Positions 26,501 to 33,756 of a DNA stretch of 64,000 nucleotides are shown here, one piece after another; position 1 is the first letter of the stretch; each line of letters starts with the position of its first letter. The position numbers and the translations under genes are program-made. Origin of the DNA: DASPHG01 sp035629775 (GTDB lineage: Bacteria; Actinomycetota; Thermoleophilia; Solirubrobacterales; Thermoleophilaceae); contig DASPHG010000053.1 in assembly GCA_035629775.1 (NCBI GenBank), positions 7,695 through 71,694 on the forward strand, given 5' to 3'. The notes under the pieces were generated by a model. The model ran no database searches. It saw nothing but the letters and a program-made list of their open reading frames with translations, and was not told the DNA's origin.

Positions 26501-27910
26501 GAGGTACCCAACTGGGCGTTCTCGTACATGGACCAGCAGGTCGAGCTCTGGGCCCGCGTCTCGATCGACCCGGTCCTGAAGAGGCAGTACATCAACGACG
26601 TTCTGAACAGGACGGCGACGGCGTTCGAGCACGCGCCGTACCTGCTGGGCGACATCCCGCTCGACAAGCTCTACGAGCAGATCGACGCGGCGGTTTCGGC
26701 CAAGTACACCCGCATGGCGAACGAGTGGGAAGCCGGTGACTGGAAGGGCGCGGCGCAGGCGTTCGGAACCGAGAGCATGGAGCGGTTCGTGGACGTCGCG
26801 TCGGCGCTGGCGCCCGGTGTCCTCGCGCGGTCCACCCGCGTGCGAGAGGCGTGGCAGACCGCGAAGGCCGCGACATTCTCCCGCGCTGCGGAGGCCCTGG
26901 CCCCTCTCACGCAGCGCGCCGTCGTTCCGGCGCTCCAGGCCGCCGCCGCCCTGCGGTCGATCGTGACGCCGGGCATGGTCTACACGATCCGGCATCTGCA
27001 GAAGCTGTACGGGCTCGGCGAGGGCGAGGCGAAGTGGCTGCTGGACTTCACCAAGCGCAACAGGGTGTCGGTTGTGCTCCGGTCGCGGCTCGAGGAGTCG
27101 CTCAAATGGATTCAGAGAGGGGCCGTCCTCAAGCCCTTCTGGATCAAGCTGAAGAACGTGAACTGGGCCGATGTCCAGTACCTGGGCTACCACCAAGACG
27201 ACGTTGGCCGCCTGATCATCCGCAAGCCGCCCGACTTCCGTGACGTCGCGGCCAAGCTCGAGGCCAACAACGTCAAGGAGGGCACCGCCGCCTACAAGGA
27301 GGTCGTGAACCGGTGGCGGGCGCGCGTCAAGGAGGCGAAGAGCCAGGAGCGCAAGGACATGTTCAAGTGGAACGCCGACGGGGAGGTCAAGGGGAAGTGG
27401 CCGTGGCAGGAGAACGGCGTCGACCCGCACGTCCAGGCAGACGAAGTCTCGACGCACGGTTTCAGGCTCCAGCCCACCGGCCGGCCAGGCGAGTTCGCCG
27501 TCGAGATCAAGAAGCCGAACAGCGGCGATCCGGGTATCTGGGGCTCGGTTACGGGCGACGTCGACCTGATCGCGATCACCGCGGCCGACGGGCGGGCGCT
27601 GTCTGACCTCGAGCACGTCGCGCTGCTGAAGGAGATCCGCGAGGGGCCCCTGGGGGCGCTTCACCCCGAATCGGCGACTTGGACCAAGGACGGCAAGTTC
27701 TGGTTCAAGGAGAAAGAGGACTACCTCACGAACGGCGGCGAGTGCTGTCTAGCGCAGGCGGGGCCGGACGGGCAGGCGCGTGCGGTGAATTTCAACGCGG
27801 ACCTGAGCGAGTTCAAGGACCGCGGCAAGCACGACTACCGGATCTGGTGGGATGGCGGGTACCAGCCACCGCCGTCGTACGTGGGTCGCGTGTTCGCGCC
27901 CGGGACCTAG
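23591..27910 (+). CDS. Giant secreted protein B, paralogue of A
   Basis: 1439 residues with the chosen ATG, the same length as protein A. Signal peptide near residues 12-36 (RRWLALPVAVCAIAVTAAVAGAAGG). Same order of parts: N-terminal beta region, Gly-rich segment with GGAIYNAGTLLLTDTIFENN, GGAIYNAGQLTIKGGAFTAN and GGAIYSK coils (about 221-525), and PKD (about 535-620, FDGSASEPGDGARLASYAWSFGDTE). The conserved stalk, helical stretch and C-terminal domain follow, with EVKGKWPWQENGVDP, TGDVDLIAITAADG (D1323, D1325) and LHPESATW (H1358). Identity to A is highest in the C-terminal third. The upstream frame is open but the extra residues are shadow of gene A. No ribosome site is evident. Role unknown; surface adhesin or effector are options. 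Confidence 0.75.
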   Translation: MPASRHPLSSTSGRARRWLALPVAVCAIAVTAAVAGAAGGDPSSRPVAGPAQYFPSEITDCQTTQGLRAAVAAGGNWVWRCNPYIQGEPVRIYFEDDEPDIVVRKDVSIDASGLPYEVQIIGGRWLSFRPGRIFQVAAGTLKLKGLTFEQPGGLVFGSEGGSNGAAGTPPGGNGGDATEGTYTPGVVRRGGCMYIAAGARVEIRDSTFTGCRVSGVDNSGAGYGGAGAAGATGAQGEVGEDSPAGERGGNGGSGGSGGSGGNGGDGARGPGVGGDAFGGAIYNAGTLLLTDTIFENNRAAGQDGAGGGGGGAGAPGGRGGGGGRGGASGSNDGYGGRGGDGGDAGSGAPGGSGGNGGGASRGGDGMGGAIYNAGQLTIKGGAFTANLAQGGDGGHGGGGADGGEGGGAPVGAPGGRGDCGLGCYSLDGAEGKDGVASNGGDGGSGASGASGGNGYGGAIYSKTPVAVDKTAGVALSANTALPGDGGQGGIAGKGGAAGNAGFDAPPPGLPGRDGNAGAAGPPGKASGDNYTVAQVEPPTVAFSFAFDPAKPYKVKFDGSASEPGDGARLASYAWSFGDTETETGEKVEHTYEEPGRYEARLTVTDNFGQQASATKTVEVRPGLEVTLKANPSKIEVKQTKKGPEPVPVKLTVTVKNPNPVRVHDVTLPKRVAISLPGEPEAQEKALKQKFAPPAKDRSLGTLKKGESKTETYGLVLRGDGEYEVEALVIADPIKGLPVRGVGKTKVEGSTPLLYFAADVGATVRSQNNRKLLKAGTPWVIKVRLENRSYTKKLLVHPIYADLSRNASDGHMQLPGLGVRSFTPQGAIDEVRPSRYLELPPRAKRKYEVVVRTAASDAWEEEREGERERDRKGKQKEGTRSVAEFAKPKAAIVGRGNELTRVPRNKILMAEDSERFELSVDDSAPATETYNGWVASAYVAKGAVIGLWNVTWGTARGILWDLPILAGTTLFEVPNWAFSYMDQQVELWARVSIDPVLKRQYINDVLNRTATAFEHAPYLLGDIPLDKLYEQIDAAVSAKYTRMANEWEAGDWKGAAQAFGTESMERFVDVASALAPGVLARSTRVREAWQTAKAATFSRAAEALAPLTQRAVVPALQAAAALRSIVTPGMVYTIRHLQKLYGLGEGEAKWLLDFTKRNRVSVVLRSRLEESLKWIQRGAVLKPFWIKLKNVNWADVQYLGYHQDDVGRLIIRKPPDFRDVAAKLEANNVKEGTAAYKEVVNRWRARVKEAKSQERKDMFKWNADGEVKGKWPWQENGVDPHVQADEVSTHGFRLQPTGRPGEFAVEIKKPNSGDPGIWGSVTGDVDLIAITAADGRALSDLEHVALLKEIREGPLGALHPESATWTKDGKFWFKEKEDYLTNGGECCLAQAGPDGQARAVNFNADLSEFKDRGKHDYRIWWDGGYQPPPSYVGRVFAPGT
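24250..25170 (+). repeat. Gly-rich coding repeat region in protein B
   Basis: About 305 codons of GGX repeats with three interrupting beta-helix coils, arranged as in protein A but diverged in sequence. Confidence 0.85.
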
Positions 27911-27917
27911 GGAGTCG

Positions 27918-30791
27918 CTAGTCGAAGATTTGGCCGAGTGGGCCGACGTAGGTGTCGGAGAGGGTTGTGCGGACGAGGTGTTCGTTGGCGGCGAGTGTGG
28001 CTGGGAAGATCTTGGTGCCGGCGGGGAGCCCGGCGCGTTTGACGACGAGCGCTTCGAAGATGGGTTGTTCCTCGGGACTGAGGTGGACGCCGGCGAGTTT
28101 GGCGAACTTGGCCCATTGCTCGGGGGTGACGTCATCGCCGTGCATGGTGGCGCCGTGCCCGCCGCTGCGGAACCCGAGTTCCTTCTGTGCCTTGACGGCC
28201 TTTTGATTCCAGATCTGGAGGGCTCGGCGCTCGATTTCCCCTTCGAGTTTCTTGCCGCCGTTCTTGATGTTCACCCCGACGAGCGGGTCCCAGTCGCTGC
28301 CGATCGAGCGCGGCTTGCCGTTGTGGATCAGTGTGCCGTCGATCGCCATGTACTTGGCCTGAACCTCGAACGCGTCGTCGCCGAGCTTATGAAGCTCGAG
28401 ATCGAGCTCGACCGTGTGGCCGTCCCCGAACTCGATCTTGTGCCTTCTCCCGATCGCTTTCTTCCAATCGGCGGTCTTCCCGGCGGGGTTGCGCTTGTGG
28501 AAGTTGGTCCACTGATCGAGATGGTGGTCATAGAGCTCCAGATCGGCCTGTTTCTCGATCGCCGGCAGCTGCTTCCAGCCGGGGACCTTGCTCGGATGAT
28601 CAGGTCGGAACAGGACCTGCTTCCCCATACCCTCTGCCGGCGCGCCGAGCACCTGGATCGAGCGGGGATCGAGGATCTTCTCGCTGAAAGCCTGCGGCTT
28701 GGCCAGCGATCCGATTGGGTCGTAGTCCTTCTTCCGTTTGTAGCTCATGTTGAACTCGACGTCGGCTTGCGGGAACTCTTTGCGCAGCTGGTCGGTGACC
28801 TCGCGGTTGATCTGCTCGGCGATCCGCTGGTCGCGCATCCCCGCGCCGCCCTTCTTTCCCAGCTGATCAAGCCGGATGAGCTCGTCGGGGTCGGCGCTCG
28901 GGAAGGTGAAGTCATCGGCGTGTATGACGCCCTCGCCGAGGTCCTCCGCGCCGTGCATGATCCGCCCGCCGGCTGCGGCGTTGCCGCTCTTCGACGCCTC
29001 CGCGGCCATCACCGATGCCCGGCTCGCCTTCGAGGTCGCCGCCTTGCCGCCCCAACTGATCGGCTTGTCGAGCAGCTTCGCGCCCGGCGCCGGCGCAAAG
29101 GCCTCGATGAACCCCCGCGCCACCTGGGCCGCATACCACGAATCATTTTGGGCCTTGAGGAAAATCGCCTTCTCCGGATCGGTCGCGTACAGGTCGCGGT
29201 GGATCCTCTCCCGGTTGGCGCGGCGGACGGTCATCTGCTCGATGTTCTCCTCGAACTGGCCGGTCGCGAGCGTGTACGCCTCACCCGGGTTGTCCCACGC
29301 CCACCAGCTCTCAGCAAACGACTGGTCGTTCGCCTCGGCCATGGCGACCATGTCCGCCTCGATCTGCATCCGGCCCTCGTAGCTGCCGAACTGCAGCAGG
29401 TAGCGCAACGTCCCCCCACCCGCCTGCCACAACCCCTTCGCCGGCTTCTCCCCGAAGTCCTCATAGATCTTGTAGGCCTCGTTGTTGTCGGTCTCTATAC
29501 GCGCCTTGTTGTAGAGCGCCATCGACTCTGTCGTGCTCAGGGTCTGGATGCTCCGGACCTCCTTCAGGTGCCGCCGGGCCTTCGTCTCCTGCTTGCCCGA
29601 GCCGGCGTTGCGAACCGCCCGCTCAGCCGCTTCGATCTTGCGCTCCCCGCCCTTCCTGACCACCTCACCGCGCGGGACCGCCGTCGCGAACTCCTCGGGC
29701 GACATCCCGTGCATACGCGCCATCGCCCGATCGAGCAACCGGATCTTCGGCGCGCCCTTCGCCGAGCCCAACCACCGCTTACGCACGCTCTCGCTAAGCC
29801 CCTGCATCCGCTTCAACCGCTTCCGCGCCCACTTGCGGCTCGCGTCGATCAACGTGTTGAAAGACCGAGTCGCGTACGCCTCGATCGCGCCCATCTGCTC
29901 AAACACGTTCGCCCCCTCGCCCTCCGACGGTGCGATCCCGACCTCCGCGTACTCCGCGTCCCGGACCGCCTCCCCACCCCCGTTCTTCCCAGTTACCTCC
30001 GCCTGCAGCAGAACCTTCCCCGGAACCATGCTCAAAAAGACGAACGTCCGAACGAAGCTCGCCCCAGCCTCCAACGTCGCCGGGAAGCTCTCGCCCGTAT
30101 CGAGATAGAGAGCGACCTCGCCCCGGTCCTCCTCAGCGAAAACCCCCGGCACCGCGACCAAGCCGGCCGGGCCCGTCGGGACGATGTCGGTGATCGGCGT
30201 AGCGCTCCTGTTCTCAACCTCCAACCTCACGAAGAAGAGGTCGTTCTCACCAGGCAGGTCACCTGACCTCAGCGACACATCGAGCTGCGGCCAAGGTTCG
30301 AGCTTGCCGGCGAAATTGTGGGTTTCGTAGCAACCCTCCCCGCCACTGGCGTTTTTCGTCTCGACGTGGTTCGTGAGGGAGATTTGGCCAGTGTTCGGGT
30401 TGAGTGACCCCGTGGTGTATGCCGTACCGCCGTTCGCACCGTGCTTCTGAATCGGGGGCACCGACGACCGCTTTGTGGCGCTCGACCACTCGAGCATGCC
30501 GCCACCTAACTCCTTGAGCTGCTGCGTCCCGAAGTTGATACTGGTCGTGTCGCACTCGTAATCCGTGGGGTCGGGGTCCAAGGCGAAGAATGTCTCGCGG
30601 ATGCTGATCGTGGTGCCCTGGCCGCCGATCGTGACCGTGCTCTTGCCGCTTACTCCGGAGCTGTTGGTGTTCTCGTACGAGTACGTCCCGTCCGGCGCGC
30701 TTGCAGCCGCGGTGGCGACAGGGCCCGGTCCGACAATCAGCGCGATGGGGACAATTGCGCTGGCCACGCGCCGGGCGAGGCGAACTGGCAT
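27918..30791 (-). CDS. Giant secreted protein C with cyclase-toxin-like C-terminus
   Basis: 957 residues. Signal peptide MPVRLARRVASAIVPIALIVGPGPVATAAA. Residues 30-310 are beta-rich, unlike A and B, and include a DUF11-like stretch (DLFFVRLEVENRSATPITDIVPTG). Residues 320-640 are helical and charged. The last 300 residues resemble nucleotidyl-cyclase toxins: IGSDWDPLVGV (D833, D835), then IWNQKAVKAQKELGFRSGGHGATMHGDD (H884), as in the DxD and NHGTE motifs of CyaA and edema factor. Catalytic lysines could not be placed with confidence. Codon use is less GC-strict than its neighbours (GAA, ACA, CCA, CAA near the 3' end), hinting at transfer. TAGTGT lies 6 bases before the ATG. It follows pspAB by 55 bases on the same strand. 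Confidence 0.7.
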   Translation of the reverse strand: MPVRLARRVASAIVPIALIVGPGPVATAAASAPDGTYSYENTNSSGVSGKSTVTIGGQGTTISIRETFFALDPDPTDYECDTTSINFGTQQLKELGGGMLEWSSATKRSSVPPIQKHGANGGTAYTTGSLNPNTGQISLTNHVETKNASGGEGCYETHNFAGKLEPWPQLDVSLRSGDLPGENDLFFVRLEVENRSATPITDIVPTGPAGLVAVPGVFAEEDRGEVALYLDTGESFPATLEAGASFVRTFVFLSMVPGKVLLQAEVTGKNGGGEAVRDAEYAEVGIAPSEGEGANVFEQMGAIEAYATRSFNTLIDASRKWARKRLKRMQGLSESVRKRWLGSAKGAPKIRLLDRAMARMHGMSPEEFATAVPRGEVVRKGGERKIEAAERAVRNAGSGKQETKARRHLKEVRSIQTLSTTESMALYNKARIETDNNEAYKIYEDFGEKPAKGLWQAGGGTLRYLLQFGSYEGRMQIEADMVAMAEANDQSFAESWWAWDNPGEAYTLATGQFEENIEQMTVRRANRERIHRDLYATDPEKAIFLKAQNDSWYAAQVARGFIEAFAPAPGAKLLDKPISWGGKAATSKASRASVMAAEASKSGNAAAGGRIMHGAEDLGEGVIHADDFTFPSADPDELIRLDQLGKKGGAGMRDQRIAEQINREVTDQLRKEFPQADVEFNMSYKRKKDYDPIGSLAKPQAFSEKILDPRSIQVLGAPAEGMGKQVLFRPDHPSKVPGWKQLPAIEKQADLELYDHHLDQWTNFHKRNPAGKTADWKKAIGRRHKIEFGDGHTVELDLELHKLGDDAFEVQAKYMAIDGTLIHNGKPRSIGSDWDPLVGVNIKNGGKKLEGEIERRALQIWNQKAVKAQKELGFRSGGHGATMHGDDVTPEQWAKFAKLAGVHLSPEEQPIFEALVVKRAGLPAGTKIFPATLAANEHLVRTTLSDTYVGPLGQIFD

Positions 30792-30846
30792 CAGTCCACA
30801 CTAAGCCCCGTAGGTCACCCGCGCCAGTCTTAGCCGCGGGGCCCAG

Positions 30847-31416
30847 TCAGATCGGGATGTCCCAGAGCGGGAGGTCGCGGCCGATCTCCTGCTCGAGCGG
30901 CAGCTCGTCCGTCATCTGCGCCTTCAGCCTGATCTCGCGCTCCGAGTCGCGCGCCTGCTTGCCGGTCGGGACGAACGGATAGAACGAGCCGCGCTTGTAG
31001 TTGTAGATCCAGTAGATCGGCTTGCCCTTCTCCTCGAACGCGAAGACCGCGCACAGCAGGCGGTCCCCGTAGCCGCCCGTCTCGAGCTGCGATGAGACGG
31101 TGTTGACTGCGACGACGATGTCCTCGAAGTCGGGATCGCGCAGGATCGCCCAGCGGTAGCCGTACTCGTCGACCTTCGTCTCCGTCGTCGTACCGGTCTC
31201 CGAGGCGGCCGAGGACAACAGCTCCTCCGTCTCCTTCATCAGTGCCTCGAAGTCGGCGGTGCCGAGCGGCTGGAAGACAAGCCCGGCGGAGCCACGCGAG
31301 GTGATGCCGAGGCCGGTCTCCAACTGGACGTACGCGGTCGACATCGCGAACAGCCGGTCGGGCGCGGGCCCGCTCAGCTTCCGCTTGCCCCCGAGAAGCG
31401 CGTCGAAGAAGCCCAA
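30847..31416 (-). CDS. pspAB: PspA-associated protein PspAB
   Basis: A 189-residue soluble protein matching PspAB, found with PspA, PspAA and HtpX in Actinobacteria and Archaea. Typical parts: GFFDALLGGKRKLSGPAPDRLFAMSTAYVQLE, GLVFQPLGTADFEALMKETEELL, DEYGYRWAILRDPDFEDIVVAVNTVSSQLETGGYGDRLLCAVFAF and YWIYNYKRGSFYPFVP. The start is TTG at 31416, four bases after the htpX stop, so the pair is an operon. The exact role is unknown. Confidence 0.8.
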   Translation of the reverse strand: MGFFDALLGGKRKLSGPAPDRLFAMSTAYVQLETGLGITSRGSAGLVFQPLGTADFEALMKETEELLSSAASETGTTTETKVDEYGYRWAILRDPDFEDIVVAVNTVSSQLETGGYGDRLLCAVFAFEEKGKPIYWIYNYKRGSFYPFVPTGKQARDSEREIRLKAQMTDELPLEQEIGRDLPLWDIPI

Positions 31417-31420
31417 GCCG

Positions 31421-32329
31421 CTAGGCGTTCAGCTGGAGCTGGCGCTCGTACTCCATCAGGCGCTCGATCCGCTTCTCCATCGGCGGATGCGTCATGAAGA
31501 TCGTCTTGATCGATCCCTTGACGCTCGCGGGCACGATGAAGAAGGCGTTCATGCCCTCGGCCGCGCGCAGGTCGCGCTGCGGCGTGTTCTCCATCGCGGT
31601 CGAGATCCGTTGGAGGGCCGAGGCGAGCGCGCTCGGGCGGCCCGTGATCAGCGCGGCGCCGCGGTCTGCGGTGAACTCGCGGTAGCGCGAGAGCGCGAGC
31701 ATCAGGAAGAACGAGATCACGTAGACGAGCATCGACGCGAGGAAGATGACGAGCCCGGCGGGGGTGTCGTCGTCCGAGCTTCCGAAGAAGAACGCGAACT
31801 GGGCGATCATCGATGCGAGCGAGGCGAAGAAGCTGGCCATGGTCATGATGAGCACGTCGCGGTTCTTCACGTGCGCGAGCTCATGCGCCATGACCCCCTC
31901 GAGCTCGGTGGGGGTGAGCGTGTTCATGATCCCCGTGGTCGCGCACACGACGGCGCTCTTCTTCGAGCGGCCCATCGCGAACGCGTTCGGCACCGGAGTG
32001 TCGGCGACGGCGATGCGCGGCTTCGGCAGGTCCGCCTGGATGCAGAGCTTCTCGATCATCGCGTGGAGGCCGGGCGCCTGCTCCGGCGTGACCTCCTTGG
32101 CACCCATCGAGGCCATCGCGATCTTGTCCGAGAGGAAGAGCTGCGCGAGCAGCAGGACGGACAGGAAAACGACCATCACCCCGGCGCCGGCGCCCAGCGA
32201 GAAGAGCACGAAGGCGAAGGCCGCGTACAGCAGCCCCATCAGGAACATCGTGGTCAGCATCCGGGCCTGAAGGCCCGTGTCACGCTTGAAGACTGCGCGG
32301 GGGGCGGCCATGGAGCGGATTCTAGACAT
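31421..32329 (-). CDS. htpX: Membrane zinc metalloprotease HtpX
   Basis: A 302-residue M48 peptidase that degrades damaged membrane proteins. Two N-terminal membrane helices (residues 28-66), zinc site HELAH (H149, E150, H153), a second hydrophobic pair (IMTMASFFASLASMIAQFAFFFG; LVIFLASMLVYVISFFLMLAL), and the third ligand in REFTADRGAALITG. A second possible ATG is at 32311, which gives the family-like start MAAPRAVFKRDTGLQARM. It leads the htpX-pspAB pair and is divergent from the riboswitch-controlled M23 gene. Confidence 0.92.
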   Translation of the reverse strand: MSRIRSMAAPRAVFKRDTGLQARMLTTMFLMGLLYAAFAFVLFSLGAGAGVMVVFLSVLLLAQLFLSDKIAMASMGAKEVTPEQAPGLHAMIEKLCIQADLPKPRIAVADTPVPNAFAMGRSKKSAVVCATTGIMNTLTPTELEGVMAHELAHVKNRDVLIMTMASFFASLASMIAQFAFFFGSSDDDTPAGLVIFLASMLVYVISFFLMLALSRYREFTADRGAALITGRPSALASALQRISTAMENTPQRDLRAAEGMNAFFIVPASVKGSIKTIFMTHPPMEKRIERLMEYERQLQLNA

Positions 32330-32402
32330 CCGCGGGTTTTTGCAAGAAGCCGTGCAAATCGCAGGAAAAGCCGCGTCCGCCCAGACGAATTCCTGCTACT
32401 GT

Positions 32403-32546
32403 GCCGCCCGTCCCACTCGCCGAATCACCCCAGAGGGGGGTGAACGGGGGAACCACAGGGTCGCTGACCCAGGGGCGAATGGCCGTCATGAGCACGGCCT
32501 AGCGTCAGAGAGCGCGAGCCCGTCAGCTAACTCCGTAGGCACCGGG
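32403..32546 (+). ncRNA. ydaO/yuaA-type cyclic di-AMP riboswitch
   Basis: The leader before the M23 peptidase gene carries the hallmarks of the ydaO motif in order: CCGAATCACCCC, GGGGTGAACGGGGGAACCAC, GGGGCGAATGG, and near the 3' end the highly conserved CCCGTCAGCTAACTCCGTAGGC. This class binds c-di-AMP and commonly controls peptidoglycan hydrolases in Actinobacteria, usually turning expression off when ligand is bound. It ends about 11 bases before the ATG at 32558. Exact helix borders need covariance modelling. Confidence 0.9.
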
Positions 32547-32557
32547 GACAGACCAAT

Positions 32558-33733
32558 ATGAAGAGACATTTCGGGGTTGCCATAACCCTGGGCCTCGCGG
32601 CCTACGTCGTGCTGCCGATGCCCGGGCTTTCCGCACCGCTCTCAGAGCGGATCGATCAGACGCGCGAGCTCGTCGAGGACAAGCGCTACCGCGAGCACGT
32701 CCTCTCGCAGACGATCGCGAGCTACAACGTCAAGATCGACTCGCTCGAGGGCGACATCACCGCCCTTCAGCGCAAGCAGGACCGGGTCCAGGCCACCCTC
32801 GACGAGAAGCGCGCCGAGCTGCTCGTGGTGCGTGGGAAGCTCGAGCAGGCACGCGACCGGTTGGAGCGCCTACGTGAGGAGCTCGGCGTCGCCGAGGACG
32901 CGCTCGCCGTGCGGCTCGTCGAGCTCTACAAGGCGGACGAGCCCGACGCCCTGACCGTCGTTCTTCAGGCCGACGGCTTCGCCGACCTGCTCGAGCGCAC
33001 GGAGTTCCTCGAGCGCGTGTCGGAGCAGGATCAGCGGATCATCGAGCGTGTCCGGGTGCTCAAGGAGGAGGCGAAGCGCCAGGCCGAGGAGCTGGCCGAC
33101 CTCGAGGCGCGCGTCGAGGCCGCCGCCAACGAGATCCTCGCCCAGCGCAACGAGCTGGCCTCGTCGAAGCTTCAGCTGGTCGATTCGCGCAACGAGCTTG
33201 CTTCCGTGCGCAGCGACCGGCAGTCCGTCCTCAGCCAGGTGCACGACAGCCGCGTGCAGCTCGAGGGCGACCTGCGCGAGCTCGAAGCCGAGCAGGCGCG
33301 CGTTACCGCCGCGCTTCAGTCCTCCCAGGAGACCGCCTTCAGTGGCCCCGGCCCGATCCAGCGTGGTTCGGGGCAGCTCATCTGGCCGGTGAGCGGACCG
33401 GTCGTGTCCGGCTTCGGCATGCGTTGGGGCCGGTTGCACGCCGGGCTCGACATCGCGGTGCCGGCGGGCACCGGCATCCGCGCCGCCGACAGCGGCCAGG
33501 TCGTGCTGGCCGCCTGGACGGGTGGTTACGGCAACTACGTGTGCATCCAGCACACCGGCTCGCTCTCCACGTGCTACGCGCACCTCTCGAGCTACGCCGT
33601 CTCGTCGGGCTCCTCGGTCTCGCAGGGCCAGGTGATCGGCTCGGTCGGGTGCACCGGACACTGCTTCGGCGACCACCTGCACTTCGAGACGCGCATCAAC
33701 GGATCCCCGGTGGATCCCATGGGTTACCTCTAG
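32558..33733 (+). CDS. M23 peptidoglycan endopeptidase with coiled-coil N-terminus
   Basis: A 391-residue exported LytM-type hydrolase that cuts peptide cross-links in peptidoglycan. Signal peptide at residues 5-26, a long coiled coil (about 27-250) of the PcsB/EnvC type that usually holds the enzyme inactive, then the LytM domain from residue 280. Zinc and catalytic residues: H294 and D298 (HAGLD), H342 (YAHL), H373 and H375 (HLHFE). All are present, so it should be active. The ydaO riboswitch upstream links its expression to c-di-AMP. Lgt follows by 23 bases. Confidence 0.93.
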   Translation: MKRHFGVAITLGLAAYVVLPMPGLSAPLSERIDQTRELVEDKRYREHVLSQTIASYNVKIDSLEGDITALQRKQDRVQATLDEKRAELLVVRGKLEQARDRLERLREELGVAEDALAVRLVELYKADEPDALTVVLQADGFADLLERTEFLERVSEQDQRIIERVRVLKEEAKRQAEELADLEARVEAAANEILAQRNELASSKLQLVDSRNELASVRSDRQSVLSQVHDSRVQLEGDLRELEAEQARVTAALQSSQETAFSGPGPIQRGSGQLIWPVSGPVVSGFGMRWGRLHAGLDIAVPAGTGIRAADSGQVVLAAWTGGYGNYVCIQHTGSLSTCYAHLSSYAVSSGSSVSQGQVIGSVGCTGHCFGDHLHFETRINGSPVDPMGYL

Positions 33734-33741
33734 CGCCGCAG

Positions 33742-33747
33742 TAGCCT
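33742..33747 (+). promoter_or_regulatory. -10 box, leaderless start of lgt
   Basis: TAGCCT lies 9 bases before the TTG at 33757; no ribosome site. Confidence 0.35.
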
Positions 33748-33756
33748 GCCCGCTCC

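Noticed and set aside
23591..27910. Exact equal length of proteins A and B as proof of recent duplication
   Set aside because: Loop regions are diverged and the start of B is uncertain, so equal length is at best suggestive.
27852..30266. An 804-codon open frame on the plus strand, opposite gene C
   Set aside because: Antisense shadow of gene C; gene C has a signal peptide, normal composition and recognisable motifs.
18843..30846. A mobile genetic element carrying the giant genes
   Set aside because: No integrase, transposase, tRNA, or flanking direct repeats could be seen at the borders; insertion remains an inference from gene order only.
32277..32561. A 94-codon plus-strand frame before the M23 gene
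   Set aside because: It covers the c-di-AMP riboswitch and the divergent promoter region; composition is not protein-like.
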